From contig NZ_CP160403.1 in assembly GCF_040782645.1 (NCBI RefSeq), positions 3,720,001 through 3,784,000 on the forward strand: a stretch of 64,000 nucleotides of DNA. The letters are read 5' to 3'. Position 1 is the first letter of the stretch. Each line of letters opens with the position of its first letter. The notes under the pieces were generated by a model. The model was not told where the DNA came from and searched no databases. It was given only the letters and a program-made list of their open reading frames with translations. The stretch comes from Streptomyces sp. HUAS ZL42 (GTDB lineage Bacteria; Actinomycetota; Actinomycetes; Streptomycetales; Streptomycetaceae). Of this stretch, positions 8,697 through 16,547 are shown in pieces. A program made the translations under genes and the position numbers.

Positions 8697-9116
8697 TCAG
8701 CCGCCTGCCGACTCGGGCGGCCCGGGAGTGGAACAGATCTGCCGTACCGCCGGGACGTCCTGGTCCAGCCAGGGCACGGTCCAGATCTCGGCGGGTGTGA
8801 GCCAGCGGAGTTCGTCGTGGTCCTGGAGGGGCTTGGGTTCGGCGGAGCCGGGGCGCAGCCGGGCGGTCCAGACGTGCAGGACGTACGGCGGTTTCAGGGG
8901 CCACTCCCCCGGGACGCGCTCGACGGCCTCGGCCTCGACGCCGAGTTCCTCGCGCAACTCGCGCACGAGGGCCGCTTCGGGCGTCTCGCCCGGTTCGACC
9001 TTGCCGCCGGGGAGTTCCCAGCGGCCGGCCAGCTCGGGGGGTGCGCTGCGGCGGGCGGCGAGAAGGCGGTCGCCGTCGAGCAGGGCCGCCCCGACCACCA
9101 CGATCCGTTCCGTCAT
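8697..9116 (-). CDS. MutT-like Nudix hydrolase
   Basis: This 139-residue protein carries a complete Nudix box at residues 38-60 (GKVEPGETPEAALVRELREE followed by LG), matching the family pattern with Gly, the REL and the EE metal ligands all present. Members hydrolyse nucleoside diphosphates linked to another group; the size, the N-terminal VVVGAALLDGDRLLAARR segment and the tail resemble MutT-type 8-oxo-dGTP or (deoxy)nucleotide pyrophosphatases. The ATG at 9116 was chosen because the extra upstream frame has no start with conserved character. It is followed downstream, in the same direction, by the small ATP-binding protein after about 150 bases. The exact substrate cannot be read from sequence. 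Confidence 0.92.
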   Translation of the reverse strand: MTERIVVVGAALLDGDRLLAARRSAPPELAGRWELPGGKVEPGETPEAALVRELREELGVEAEAVERVPGEWPLKPPYVLHVWTARLRPGSAEPKPLQDHDELRWLTPAEIWTVPWLDQDVPAVRQICSTPGPPESAGG

Positions 9117-9150
9117 GGGCCGGAGCCTACGGGAACGCCGGGCACCCGGG

Positions 9151-9345
9151 TCAGTTGCGGGTGCCGTCTCCGTTATGGCCGATGCGCTCGACCCAGTACA
9201 GCTGCTTGTGTCCGCGACTGTCGAGGCTGTCCGCGATCTTCTGGGCCTCGGCGCGGGTGGCATACCTGCCCACGCGGTAGCGATTGCCGTTGTCGTCCTG
9301 CCGTATGACGAGCCAGGGAAGCGAGATGGTGCTGCCGTCGTTCAT
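9151..9345 (-). CDS. Small SPOR-like domain protein
   Basis: This 64-residue protein has the layout of a minimal SPOR-type repeat: a beta strand (WLVIRQDDNGNRYRVGRY), a helix (ATRAEAQKIADSL) and a final strand (KQLYWVERI). SPOR folds bind denuded peptidoglycan when exported, but this protein has no signal peptide, so binding to cell wall is doubtful. The ATG at 9345 has GGAGGGG eight bases upstream. Small proteins of this type occur alone in many Streptomyces genomes. It lies 34 bases upstream of the Nudix gene on the same strand and may share its transcript, although a GGCACCCG/CGGGTGCC inverted repeat covers its stop codon. The function is unknown. Confidence 0.75.
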   Translation of the reverse strand: MNDGSTISLPWLVIRQDDNGNRYRVGRYATRAEAQKIADSLDSRGHKQLYWVERIGHNGDGTRN

Positions 9346-9669
9346 CGCGCCCCTCCACTTCCCGTCCGTGACCCGGGCCGTGCGCCCTCCAGGGAAACCG
9401 CAATCCGCATATGCCCGAGCGTACGCCCAACCTTTACGCAGCGAACACGGCTTTTCACAACGAGGTACGCAACCAGCCAGGGCCGCCCCGGGCTCAGGGG
9501 GCGCACGTCAACGAACGAACATGCGCCGGCCTCACCACGCAGGGGTGGCGGCACCTCGCGCACATCCAGGGCGACCTGGGAAAACGACCGGAAAGCGACG
9601 GGACGTCAGCAGAGCCTGCACAGGGGATCATTGAGGGAGCGCCGGGGACAACTCCCGTAAAAGTGTGCG
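9346..9669. other. Intergenic region, no gene seen
   Basis: These 324 bases separate the end of the GntR gene from the SPOR-like gene on the same strand. The right end (about 9652-9684) holds an imperfect CTCCC/GGGAG stem over the GntR stop that may end its transcript. The part next to 9345 should hold the promoter of the SPOR-like gene. Open frames here are short and lack coding character. Confidence 0.5.
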
Positions 9670-10422
9670 CTACTTCACTGGGAGGTGGTACGCGACCCGG
9701 TAGCGGTCGGCGGGGATCACCACGTCGGCCGTCTCGACCGGGCGGCCCGACGCGTAGTAGGTGCGCTGGACGACGAGGACGACGTGCCCCGGGACGCCGC
9801 CGAGGGTGTGGAGTTCCTCGGCGAGGCCGGGGCGGGCGCCGACCTCCTCGGTGACGTTGTCGACGATGACGTCGATGGCGCGCATGCGCTCGACCACGCC
9901 CATGCCGCCGAGGGGCCCCTCCTCGGGCAGCATCACGGGGGTACGGCCGGTGACGGCGAGCGGCTCCCAGGAGGTGGAGAGCATCATCGCCGCGCCGCCC
10001 TCCCGGAAGACGTACCGCGTGCACATCACACGGTCGCCCGGCTGGATGCCGAGCCGCTCGGCGACGGCACCGCCCGCGGCGGCCTGCTCACTGCTGGACT
10101 CCCAGGTGCCGCGCGCCTCGCCGTCGGCCTGCTCCTGGCGGAAGGGTGTGGCGCCGGAGGCCGGGCGGTACCCGGAGCGGGAGATGCGCCGGGGCACGGG
10201 CGGCTCGCGCACATACGTCCCCGAACCGGAGCGGCCCTCCACCAGCCCCTCGGCCATCAGTACCTTGCGCGCCTCGAGGGCGACGGTGTCCGAGACGCCG
10301 TACTCCTCGCGGATTCTGGCCTGGGAGGGCAGGCGGGTGTGCGGTGGCAGCGAACCGTCGACGATCTTCTTGCGGAGATCACCCGCGACGCGCAGGTACG
10401 CCGGCTGCTCACCGAATGTCAC
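9670..10422 (-). CDS. GntR-family transcriptional regulator, HutC subfamily
   Basis: This 250-residue DNA-binding regulator has an N-terminal winged-helix GntR domain (about 8-72, with the characteristic KIVDGSLPPHTRLPSQARI and LMAEGLVEGRSGSGTYV) and a C-terminal UTRA ligand-binding domain (about 95-245). The small molecule it senses cannot be deduced. The GTG start at 10422 has GGGAG upstream. It stands alone: its nearest same-strand neighbours are separated by 147 and 324 bases. A GT/TA/AC-patterned site (10439-10455) lies directly upstream and is a candidate autoregulatory operator. The regulated gene could be this one or the septum-formation-type membrane protein next to it. Confidence 0.9.
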   Translation of the reverse strand: MTFGEQPAYLRVAGDLRKKIVDGSLPPHTRLPSQARIREEYGVSDTVALEARKVLMAEGLVEGRSGSGTYVREPPVPRRISRSGYRPASGATPFRQEQADGEARGTWESSSEQAAAGGAVAERLGIQPGDRVMCTRYVFREGGAAMMLSTSWEPLAVTGRTPVMLPEEGPLGGMGVVERMRAIDVIVDNVTEEVGARPGLAEELHTLGGVPGHVVLVVQRTYYASGRPVETADVVIPADRYRVAYHLPVK

Positions 10423-10438
10423 TGGCCGCTCCCATCAG

Positions 10439-10455
10439 GTTGTACAGACAGCAAC
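10439..10455. promoter_or_regulatory. Candidate GntR operator upstream of the GntR gene
   Basis: GTTGTACAGACAGCAAC is an inverted repeat (GTTG/CAAC with a 9-base centre) that also fits the loose GntR pattern GT-n-TA-n-AC. It lies 17 bases upstream of the regulator's start codon, where an autorepressor would block translation or transcription. The match is short, so this is a suggestion only. Confidence 0.35.
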
Positions 10456-10569
10456 AGCGTGGCAACCGTGGGTTGTGCCGTGCAAGCAAAGGCCAGAGAA
10501 TCACTCGATGTGATGACTTGTGGCCGGTGGGGGCTTTACGCAGGCACTTTCTCCGCGGTATAGCCGCGA

Positions 10570-11868
10570 TCACACATCGAGATTGCCGCTTCCACCGCTG
10601 CCACCGCCGCTGTCGTAGTCCTCGTCGTACGAAGGCGGGGTGGTGGCCAGGCCCAGAGCCTTGCGTGCGGTGACGGTCGTCTTGCCGTCAACGTACTCGT
10701 ACCCGCTGTCGTAGTGCTCGTAGAACGTGTCCGCGTCCCCGGCGGCCGCCGCCTTCGCCCAGTCCTTCCTGGCCTGCTCCATGTCCTTGACCAGCGCGGC
10801 GACGGGCCGCTGGGCACCGGCCGGCCAGGTGTGCCCGCGCAACGCCTCGATCTGCGCGCCGAGCATGTTCTCGACGTCGGCCGCCCAGTCCTTGTTGCCG
10901 TCCAGATCGTCCTCGGCGTAGTCCTCCGGCTCCTCGTACAGCACCGTGTCGATCGCGTTGAGCGCCTTCAGCAAAGCCATCTGGTCCGTGTCGAGGGTCG
11001 TCGCGTCGCTGCGCAGCGAGCCGGTCAGGGTGCCGCTCTCGTCCGTGTTGCCGTAGACGCAGGTGATTTCGCGGTCGCCGACGTCCCAGCTCTCCTCGGT
11101 GGGGGTGAGGTAGTACACGTCCACGTAGTCGGGCACGGCCCAGAAGTCCATCGTGTAACTCTCCTGGAGCGTGTAGCACTTGTCCTCGGCGACGTCCGTC
11201 ACGTGGTCGTCGCCGGGGAACGAGTCGCCCGGCAGCGGGATCGTGGCGAACACCTCGCCGTCGTGCCGGCCCGTACAGGGCACCTGGTCGGCGTCGTAGA
11301 CGGCGTCCTCCAGTGAGTCGCCCGGCACGTCGAAGCACTCGCCCTTGGCGAGCGACATGCTCCCGTTGCCCCCCACTCCGTCCTTGAACCCCTCCCACAT
11401 CCCCGACCCGGCTCCGGTGGCCAGCAGCACGACCCACAGCGCGAGACCGACGCAGGACAGCACGGAGCCCGCGATCGCCAGCCCCTTGCCCCGCTCGCCC
11501 TTCTTCCCGATCTGCACCAGCGCGATCACCCCCAGCACGAGCCCCACGGCCGGCAGGAAGCAGAGCAGGCCGAGCACCAACGAGGCGATCGCGACACCGT
11601 TGACGGGCGCGGGGCGCGCGAACGGGCTGTAGCCCTGCCCCCAGGGCTGGTACGGCGGCCCGTAGGGCCCTTGCGCGTAGGGCCCCTGCGGATAGGGGTT
11701 CTGGTACGGGCCCTGGAGGGTGGGAGCCTGGAACGGACCCTGATCGGTCGGGGCCTGGAACGGGTTCTGCTCGCCGGGAGCCTGGAACGGGTTCTGCTCG
11801 GCGGGAGCCTGGAACGAGTCCTGGGGGGCGGAGGGCTGGTGGGGCCCGGGGGGCGGGGGTATGGACAC
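10570..11868 (-). CDS. DUF4190 membrane protein with septum-formation-type C-terminal domain
   Basis: This 432-residue protein begins with about 80 residues of Pro/Gln/Tyr-rich low complexity (repeats of NPFQAP, QGPF and QGPY). Then comes a DUF4190-type pair of membrane helices (about 90-155, VNGVAIASLVLGLLCFLPAV and its partner after a KKGERGKG loop). An extracytoplasmic domain follows, beginning GECFDVPG with CTGRHDGEVFATI, typical of the septum-formation domain (Pfam Septum_form); its Cys residues probably pair. The C-terminus is Ser/Gly/Asp-rich. The GTG at 11868 is preceded by AGGAG; the very long antisense frame further upstream is a shadow of the serpin gene. The cellular role is unproven. 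Confidence 0.85.
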   Translation of the reverse strand: MSIPPPPGPHQPSAPQDSFQAPAEQNPFQAPGEQNPFQAPTDQGPFQAPTLQGPYQNPYPQGPYAQGPYGPPYQPWGQGYSPFARPAPVNGVAIASLVLGLLCFLPAVGLVLGVIALVQIGKKGERGKGLAIAGSVLSCVGLALWVVLLATGAGSGMWEGFKDGVGGNGSMSLAKGECFDVPGDSLEDAVYDADQVPCTGRHDGEVFATIPLPGDSFPGDDHVTDVAEDKCYTLQESYTMDFWAVPDYVDVYYLTPTEESWDVGDREITCVYGNTDESGTLTGSLRSDATTLDTDQMALLKALNAIDTVLYEEPEDYAEDDLDGNKDWAADVENMLGAQIEALRGHTWPAGAQRPVAALVKDMEQARKDWAKAAAAGDADTFYEHYDSGYEYVDGKTTVTARKALGLATTPPSYDEDYDSGGGSGGSGNLDV

Positions 11869-11980
11869 CGGTACCGTGCTCCTGGTTCGGGCGGCCGGTG
11901 CTTCCCCATCTCGGATGCGGAACCGGCGTGAACTGACGTACGACTGAGCGCATGGTAAGCGCGGTACGAGCGGGGGCGAT

Positions 11981-12018
11981 GGGGGTCCCCCCGCTCGAGC
12001 GAAGTCGAGAGTGGGGGA
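11981..12018. repeat. Dispersed Streptomyces inverted-repeat element
   Basis: GGGGGTCCCCCCGCTCGAGC followed by GAAGTCGAGAGTGGGGGA is a short GC-rich element with internal complementarity (CTCGA/TCGAG and outer CCCCC/GGGGG). I recognise it as a very common intergenic repeat in Streptomyces genomes. Here its right end supplies the GGGGGAGG that acts as ribosome-binding site for the first serpin gene. Confidence 0.7.
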
Positions 12019-12025
12019 GGCGGTC

Positions 12026-13219
12026 GTGAACGCGACGATTCGGGCTGTGAACGGGCTGACGGCGCGCTGGGCGGCGGCCATGGACGGGGGGACGGTGTTC
12101 TCGGCGGCGGGCGTGTGGCCGCTGCTGGCGTTCCTCGCCGACGGCGCGGCGGGCGCGGCGCGGGCGGAGCTCGCGGAGGCGCTCGGACTGCCCGCGGAGC
12201 AGGCGGCCGGTGCGGCACGGGAGTTGCTCGCGGGGATGGGATCCATCCGCGGGCTGGACACGGCCCTGGGACTGTGGACCAAGCGCACCCTGGAGCTGCG
12301 CGAGGAGTGGGAGGCGGGGCTGCCCGCCGAGGCGCACGGCGTGCTCACCGGGGATCTCACGGCCGACCGGCAGGCGCTGGACGCATGGGCCGCGAAGCGG
12401 ACCGACGGGCTCGTCGAGCGCATGCCGGTCGTGCTCAGGGAGGACACGGAACTGGTGCTGGCGAGCGCGCTCGCCCTGCGTACGCAGTGGCTCACGCCTT
12501 TCTGGGAGGTCCCGCTGGACACGCCGTACGAGCCCTGGGCCACCACCGAACGGCTCGGTCTGCGCCGCTCCGGCGCGGTGCTCGACCGAGTCGGCGTGGC
12601 GGACACCCCCGACGGCTTCGTCACCGAGCTGAAGGTGCTGGGCGGCAACGCCCTGGACGTCCATCTGCTGCTGGGCGAGGAGCGGATGACGCCGGGGCAG
12701 GTGCTGGGGGCGGGCGTCGACATCCTCGCGCGCAGGCACACGGTCGTGTCCGGTCCCCTGCTCCCGTACGGCGATGTGGGGCCCGGCCTGCGCGTGGAGA
12801 AGGTGCGCTGTGCGAGGCCCGAGCCGCCGTCGCTGGACGTGACGACCGTGGCGTACGACATGATGGCCAGCCACGATCTGCTGGAGTTGCACCGGCTGTT
12901 CGGTCTGACCACGGCGCGGGACGCCCGGCAGGGGCACTTCCCGGGCATCGGCGGCTTCCCGCTCGCCATCGGTTCGGCAAAGCAGTCCACGATGGCCAGG
13001 TTCGGCGCGCTTGGCTTCGAGGCCGCGGCGGTGACGGCGTTCGCCGCGGCCCCGGGCGGGGTGCCGGAGTTCCGCTATGTGACGACCAGGATCAGCGCCG
13101 TCTTCGACCGCCCCTTCGGCTTCCTCGCCCTGCACCGCCACTCGCGGCTGGTGCTCGCGGCGGGCTGGGTCACGGATCCGCTGCCGTATCCCGAACTCTC
13201 CTGGGAGGACGACGAATGA
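12026..13219 (+). CDS. Serpin-family protein, first of a tandem pair
   Basis: This 397-residue protein has serpin-fold hallmarks: an N-terminal FSAAGVWPLLAFLADGA helix matching the serpin NSxxS/helix B region, LDVHLLLGEE, and near the C-terminus FDRPFGFLALHR, the serpin signature strand. Serpins trap serine proteases by cleavage of a reactive loop; the loop here would lie just before that signature. No signal peptide is visible, so it would act inside the cell unless exported by another route. The GTG at 12026 is preferred over GTG 12011 because GGGGGAGG from the intergenic repeat precedes it. The stop overlaps the ATG of a second, clearly related serpin, and the pair faces a secreted subtilase. 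Confidence 0.85.
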   Translation: MNATIRAVNGLTARWAAAMDGGTVFSAAGVWPLLAFLADGAAGAARAELAEALGLPAEQAAGAARELLAGMGSIRGLDTALGLWTKRTLELREEWEAGLPAEAHGVLTGDLTADRQALDAWAAKRTDGLVERMPVVLREDTELVLASALALRTQWLTPFWEVPLDTPYEPWATTERLGLRRSGAVLDRVGVADTPDGFVTELKVLGGNALDVHLLLGEERMTPGQVLGAGVDILARRHTVVSGPLLPYGDVGPGLRVEKVRCARPEPPSLDVTTVAYDMMASHDLLELHRLFGLTTARDARQGHFPGIGGFPLAIGSAKQSTMARFGALGFEAAAVTAFAAAPGGVPEFRYVTTRISAVFDRPFGFLALHRHSRLVLAAGWVTDPLPYPELSWEDDE

Positions 13220-14427
13220 GTGGGTTGACGGCGGAGACGGTCCGCGTGGTCAACGGACTGACGGCGAGATGGGCACGGACGGCCACGCGGGGCACGGTCC
13301 TCTCGGCGGCGGGCGTGTGGCCGCTGCTGGCCTTCCTCGCGGACGGGGCGGGGGGTGCGGCGCGGGCGGAGCTGACGGCGGCGCTCGGCTCGGCCGCCGA
13401 CCAGGCGGCCACGAGGGCAGGGGAGTTGCTCGCCGGGATGGAGGCGATGCCCGGCGTGGAGTCCGCCCTCGGTCTGTGGACCGATCGTGCGCTGGAGCTG
13501 CGGGAGGAGTGGCGGGCCGGGCTGCCCGCGGAGGTGCACGGGGTGCTGACCCATGACCTCGAGGCCTCCCAGGAGGCACTGAACGCGTGGGCGGCGAAGC
13601 GGACGGGTGGGCTGATCGAGCGCATGCCGGTCACGCTGACGGAGGACGCCAGGATGGTCCTCGCCACCGCGCTCGTCCTGCGCACGGACTGGCCGCGTCC
13701 CTTCACGGAGGTCATGCGACGCCCGGCCGCCGGGCCGTGGCAGGGCCGCACGCTGCTCGGGCTGCACCGCAGGGGCGTCCGGCCGGACCGGATCGGCGTG
13801 GCGGACACGCCCGAGGGCCACGTCACCGTGCTGAAGGTGCCGGGTGACAACGGCCTCGACGTCCATCTGCTGCTCGGGGAGGAGCGGATGGCTCCCGGTC
13901 CGGTGCTGAGGACGGCCGTGGACGTCCTGGCCGGAGCGCTGCCCGTCGTCGCGGGTGGTCGACTCCCCTACGGTCAGGCGGGACCCGGCCTGACCGTGGA
14001 GCGGCAGCCCTCCATGACGCCGGAGCCGGTCACCCTCGACGTCACGACCATGGCGTTCGACGTACGGGCCGACCACGACCTGCTGGCGCTGCACCGCCTG
14101 TTCGGGCTCACGACGGCCCGGGACACCGGGCAGGGCCACTTCCCCGGCATCAGCGGCGCCCCGCTCGCCGTCGGGGCGGCCGGGCAGTCCGCGGTCGCGC
14201 AGTTCGGCGCGCTCGGCTTCCGGGCCGCCGCGGTGTCGGCCGTCATGCCGGTGGCGGCGGGCAGCGGCCCTCCGCAGTATCCGTACGAAACCACGGTCGT
14301 CCGGGCGGTCTTCGACCGTCCCTTCGGCTTCGTGGCCGTGCACCGGGAGACGCGCCTCGTCCTCGCGACGGGCTGGGTCGCGGAGGCGACGCCGTACGAC
14401 GCGAGGACGAGGGCCGGTGGGTGGTGA
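13216..14427 (+). CDS. Serpin-family protein, second of a tandem pair
   Basis: This 403-residue paralogue of the preceding gene is similar along its whole length (shared blocks include VWPLLAFLADGA, LELREEW, LDVHLLLGEERM, LHRLFGLTTARD and FDRPFGF), so the pair arose by tandem duplication. The ATG at 13216 overlaps the upstream TGA (ATGA). The reactive-loop region (about 355-385) differs from its partner, suggesting different protease targets. It also lacks a signal peptide. It ends three bases from the end of the convergent subtilase gene, leaving no room for a separate terminator. Confidence 0.85.
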   Translation: MSGLTAETVRVVNGLTARWARTATRGTVLSAAGVWPLLAFLADGAGGAARAELTAALGSAADQAATRAGELLAGMEAMPGVESALGLWTDRALELREEWRAGLPAEVHGVLTHDLEASQEALNAWAAKRTGGLIERMPVTLTEDARMVLATALVLRTDWPRPFTEVMRRPAAGPWQGRTLLGLHRRGVRPDRIGVADTPEGHVTVLKVPGDNGLDVHLLLGEERMAPGPVLRTAVDVLAGALPVVAGGRLPYGQAGPGLTVERQPSMTPEPVTLDVTTMAFDVRADHDLLALHRLFGLTTARDTGQGHFPGISGAPLAVGAAGQSAVAQFGALGFRAAAVSAVMPVAAGSGPPQYPYETTVVRAVFDRPFGFVAVHRETRLVLATGWVAEATPYDARTRAGGW

Positions 14428-14430
14428 GCG

Positions 14431-16005
14431 TCAGAACTGGAGCGCCCAGGCGTCGATCCGCCCGGTGTCCAGCGCCGCGTTGTCGCTGACCCTCAGCTTC
14501 CACGTGCCGTTGGCCACCTCGGAAGAGGCGTTCACCGTGTACGTGGTGTCGATGTTGTCCGAACTGCCGCCGGTGGAGTACGCCTTGAGGGTGTACGCCG
14601 TGCCGTCGGGGGCGATCAGCTGGACCTGAAGGTCACCGATGTACGTGTGGACGATGTGCACCTCGACGGCCAGGGCCGAGGGCGCGTTGCCGGAGACACC
14701 GGAGACGGTGATCGGGGACTCGACCGTGGAGTTGTCGTTGATCGCGTAGTCGCCGGTGTTCTCGAAGCGCGGGCCGGTCGGAGGCGGGGTCGTACCGCCA
14801 CCGCCCACGTACAGGAGCCGGTTGGGTGAGCCGGTGCCGGGGCTGGTGACGACGCCGGTGGTCGCGGCGGACGTCAGCGCCGAGGCGACCTGGGCGGGCG
14901 TGGCCGTGGGGTTGTCGGCCAGCCAGACCGCCGCGGCGCCGGTCACGTGCGGGGTCGCCATGGACGTACCGGAGATGGTGTTGGTGGCGGAGTCACTGCT
15001 GTTCCACGACGAGGTGATGGACGAGCCGGGGGCGAAGATGTCCAGCACGGAGCCGTAGTTGGAGTAGCTGGCACGGGCGTCGCTGCTCGTGGTCGCGCCG
15101 ACGGTGATGGCCTCGGTCACCCGGGCCGGCGAGTAACTCGACGCGTTGGCACCGTCGTTGCCCGCGGCGACCGCGAACGTGACCCCGGCGGCGATGGCGT
15201 TGCGTACGGCCGTGTCGAGGGCGGAGTCCGCGCCGCCGCCGAGCGACATGTTGGCGACGGCCGGCTTGACCGCGTTCCGGGCGACCCAGTCGATGCCGGC
15301 GACGACCTGGGCGGTGGTGCCGGAACCGGAGTTGTTCAGCACGCGGACGCCGACGATCTTCGCCTTCTTGGCGACGCCGTAGGCGTTGCCCGCGACCGTG
15401 CCGGCGACGTGTGTGCCGTGGCCGTTGCCGTCCTGGGCGGTGTTGTCGTTGTCGACGGCGTCGTAGCCGTAGGAGGCGCGGCCGCCGAAGTCGCTGTGGG
15501 TGATGCGGACACCGGTGTCGATGATGTACGCCGTCACGCCCTGCCCGGCCGAGTCCGGGTAGGTGTAGGAGCTGTTGAGCGGGAGGGCCTTCTGGTCGAT
15601 GCGGTCCAGGCCCCAGGAGGGCGGGCTGGGCTGGGTCGCGTCGATGTGGAAGGTGCGGTTCTGGACGACGGAGGCGACGGCCGGGTCGGCGGCGAGACGT
15701 TTCGCCTCGGTCTCGGAGGCCTCGACCGCGTAGCCGTTGAGGGCCTTGCTGTAGGTGCGCTCGATGCTCGCGCCGTACTGCCTGGCGATGGCCCTGCCCT
15801 CGGCGGAACCGGCCCGGGCCGCCCCGGACTTGAGGGTCACGATGTAGCTGTCGGCGACGGCGTTCGCCGCGCCCTCGTACTGGATGCGGCCTTCGGGGGC
15901 GGCCGCGGCGGCTCCCGCCGGGAGCGCGGAGACGAGGCTCGCGGCGAGGGCGGCGGTCGTTGCCGCGACGGTCACTGCGAGTCTTCGGTGACGCATCACT
16001 GCCAT
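14431..16005 (-). CDS. Secreted subtilisin-like serine protease (S8) with P-domain
   Basis: This 524-residue preproprotease has a Tat/Sec-like signal peptide (1-35, MRHRR then a hydrophobic core and AGA), an I9-type propeptide (about 50-122 with DSYIVTLKS), and an S8 catalytic domain (about 130-400). The catalytic triad is D163 (IIDTG), H196 (NGHGTHVAG) and S348 (SGTSMATPH), with oxyanion N283 (AAGND). After a Gly/Thr/Pro linker (about 401-412) comes a P-homology domain (about 413-524, ending RIDAWALQF). It should be secreted and self-processed. ATG 16005 is chosen because GGAGGA lies upstream. The adjacent convergent serpins are potential inhibitors. Confidence 0.95.
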   Translation of the reverse strand: MAVMRHRRLAVTVAATTAALAASLVSALPAGAAAAAPEGRIQYEGAANAVADSYIVTLKSGAARAGSAEGRAIARQYGASIERTYSKALNGYAVEASETEAKRLAADPAVASVVQNRTFHIDATQPSPPSWGLDRIDQKALPLNSSYTYPDSAGQGVTAYIIDTGVRITHSDFGGRASYGYDAVDNDNTAQDGNGHGTHVAGTVAGNAYGVAKKAKIVGVRVLNNSGSGTTAQVVAGIDWVARNAVKPAVANMSLGGGADSALDTAVRNAIAAGVTFAVAAGNDGANASSYSPARVTEAITVGATTSSDARASYSNYGSVLDIFAPGSSITSSWNSSDSATNTISGTSMATPHVTGAAAVWLADNPTATPAQVASALTSAATTGVVTSPGTGSPNRLLYVGGGGTTPPPTGPRFENTGDYAINDNSTVESPITVSGVSGNAPSALAVEVHIVHTYIGDLQVQLIAPDGTAYTLKAYSTGGSSDNIDTTYTVNASSEVANGTWKLRVSDNAALDTGRIDAWALQF

Positions 16006-16095
16006 CTGAGGGGTCCTCCTCAATCGGTGGTGCGCTGGTGGGGGGGGTGGTGCGGGCGCACTGAGCGGGCTCATGAGCGGCCACCGGGCGGCTAG

Positions 16096-16111
16096 TGACA
16101 CGACCATGTCA
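16096..16111. promoter_or_regulatory. Inverted repeat upstream of the subtilase gene
   Basis: TGACA-CGACCA-TGTCA is a perfect 5-base inverted repeat with a 6-base centre, 91 bases upstream of the subtilase start. It lies in the only relatively AT-rich stretch of the upstream region and could be a regulator site. A TTGACA hexamer overlaps it on the minus strand, but no convincing -10 hexamer sits at the right distance. Confidence 0.3.
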
Positions 16112-16251
16112 ATTTTCTGTGCCTCTTCTGTGCGTCAGCCGAAAGACTGGAGCTTCCGGAGGAATTCCACAAGGGGCCCTGCACGGACGTAACAAGGGCG
16201 CCATACGCCGGTCATGACACTTCGGCGTCCCGGGGCCTGCATGATGGGCCG

Positions 16252-16540
16252 ATGGCGCGACTCCGTGACATCGTCTTCGACTGCGCCCACCCGGCCGCCA
16301 CGGCCCGCTTCGACCGTTCTCGTGGAACCGGCGGCGGAAGGACCCCGGCTGTGGTTCCGGCTCGTGCCGGAGGGCAAGACCGTGAAGAACCGCGTGCATC
16401 TGGACCTGCTCGCGGCCGATCCGGAAGCCGAGGCCGGCCGGCTGACCGGCCTCGGCGCCACGGTGCGGGCGCGGCACGCGGAACATGTGGTCCTGGCCGA
16501 CCCGGAGGGCAACGAGTTCTGTCTGTACCGGGCGGACTGA
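16252..16540 (+). pseudogene. VOC/glyoxalase-family gene with internal deletion and frameshift
   Basis: The first frame (ATG 16252) starts with MARLRDIVFDCAHPAATARF, the usual opening of a streptomycete VOC-family protein, and then loses sense. From about 16313 another frame takes up the rest of the family, TVLVEPAAEGPRLWF through VPEGKTVKNRVHLDL to LADPEGNEFCLYR, with a stop at 16540. About 35-40 residues that normally lie between these parts are missing, and the join is out of frame. It reads as a deletion that destroyed the gene; a sequencing error alone would not remove the middle. It abuts the 3' end of the convergent helicase gene. Confidence 0.8.
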
Positions 16541-16547
16541 CGGCCGC

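Noticed and set aside
11869..12990. Upstream extension of the DUF4190 gene antisense to the first serpin
   Set aside because: The extension is Ser/Arg/Pro-rich shadow sequence. GTG 11868 with AGGAG upstream gives a normal protein start.
16107..16112. TTGACA as -35 box of the subtilase promoter
   Set aside because: No -10-like hexamer lies 16-18 bases downstream on the minus strand; the hexamer is better explained as part of the inverted repeat.
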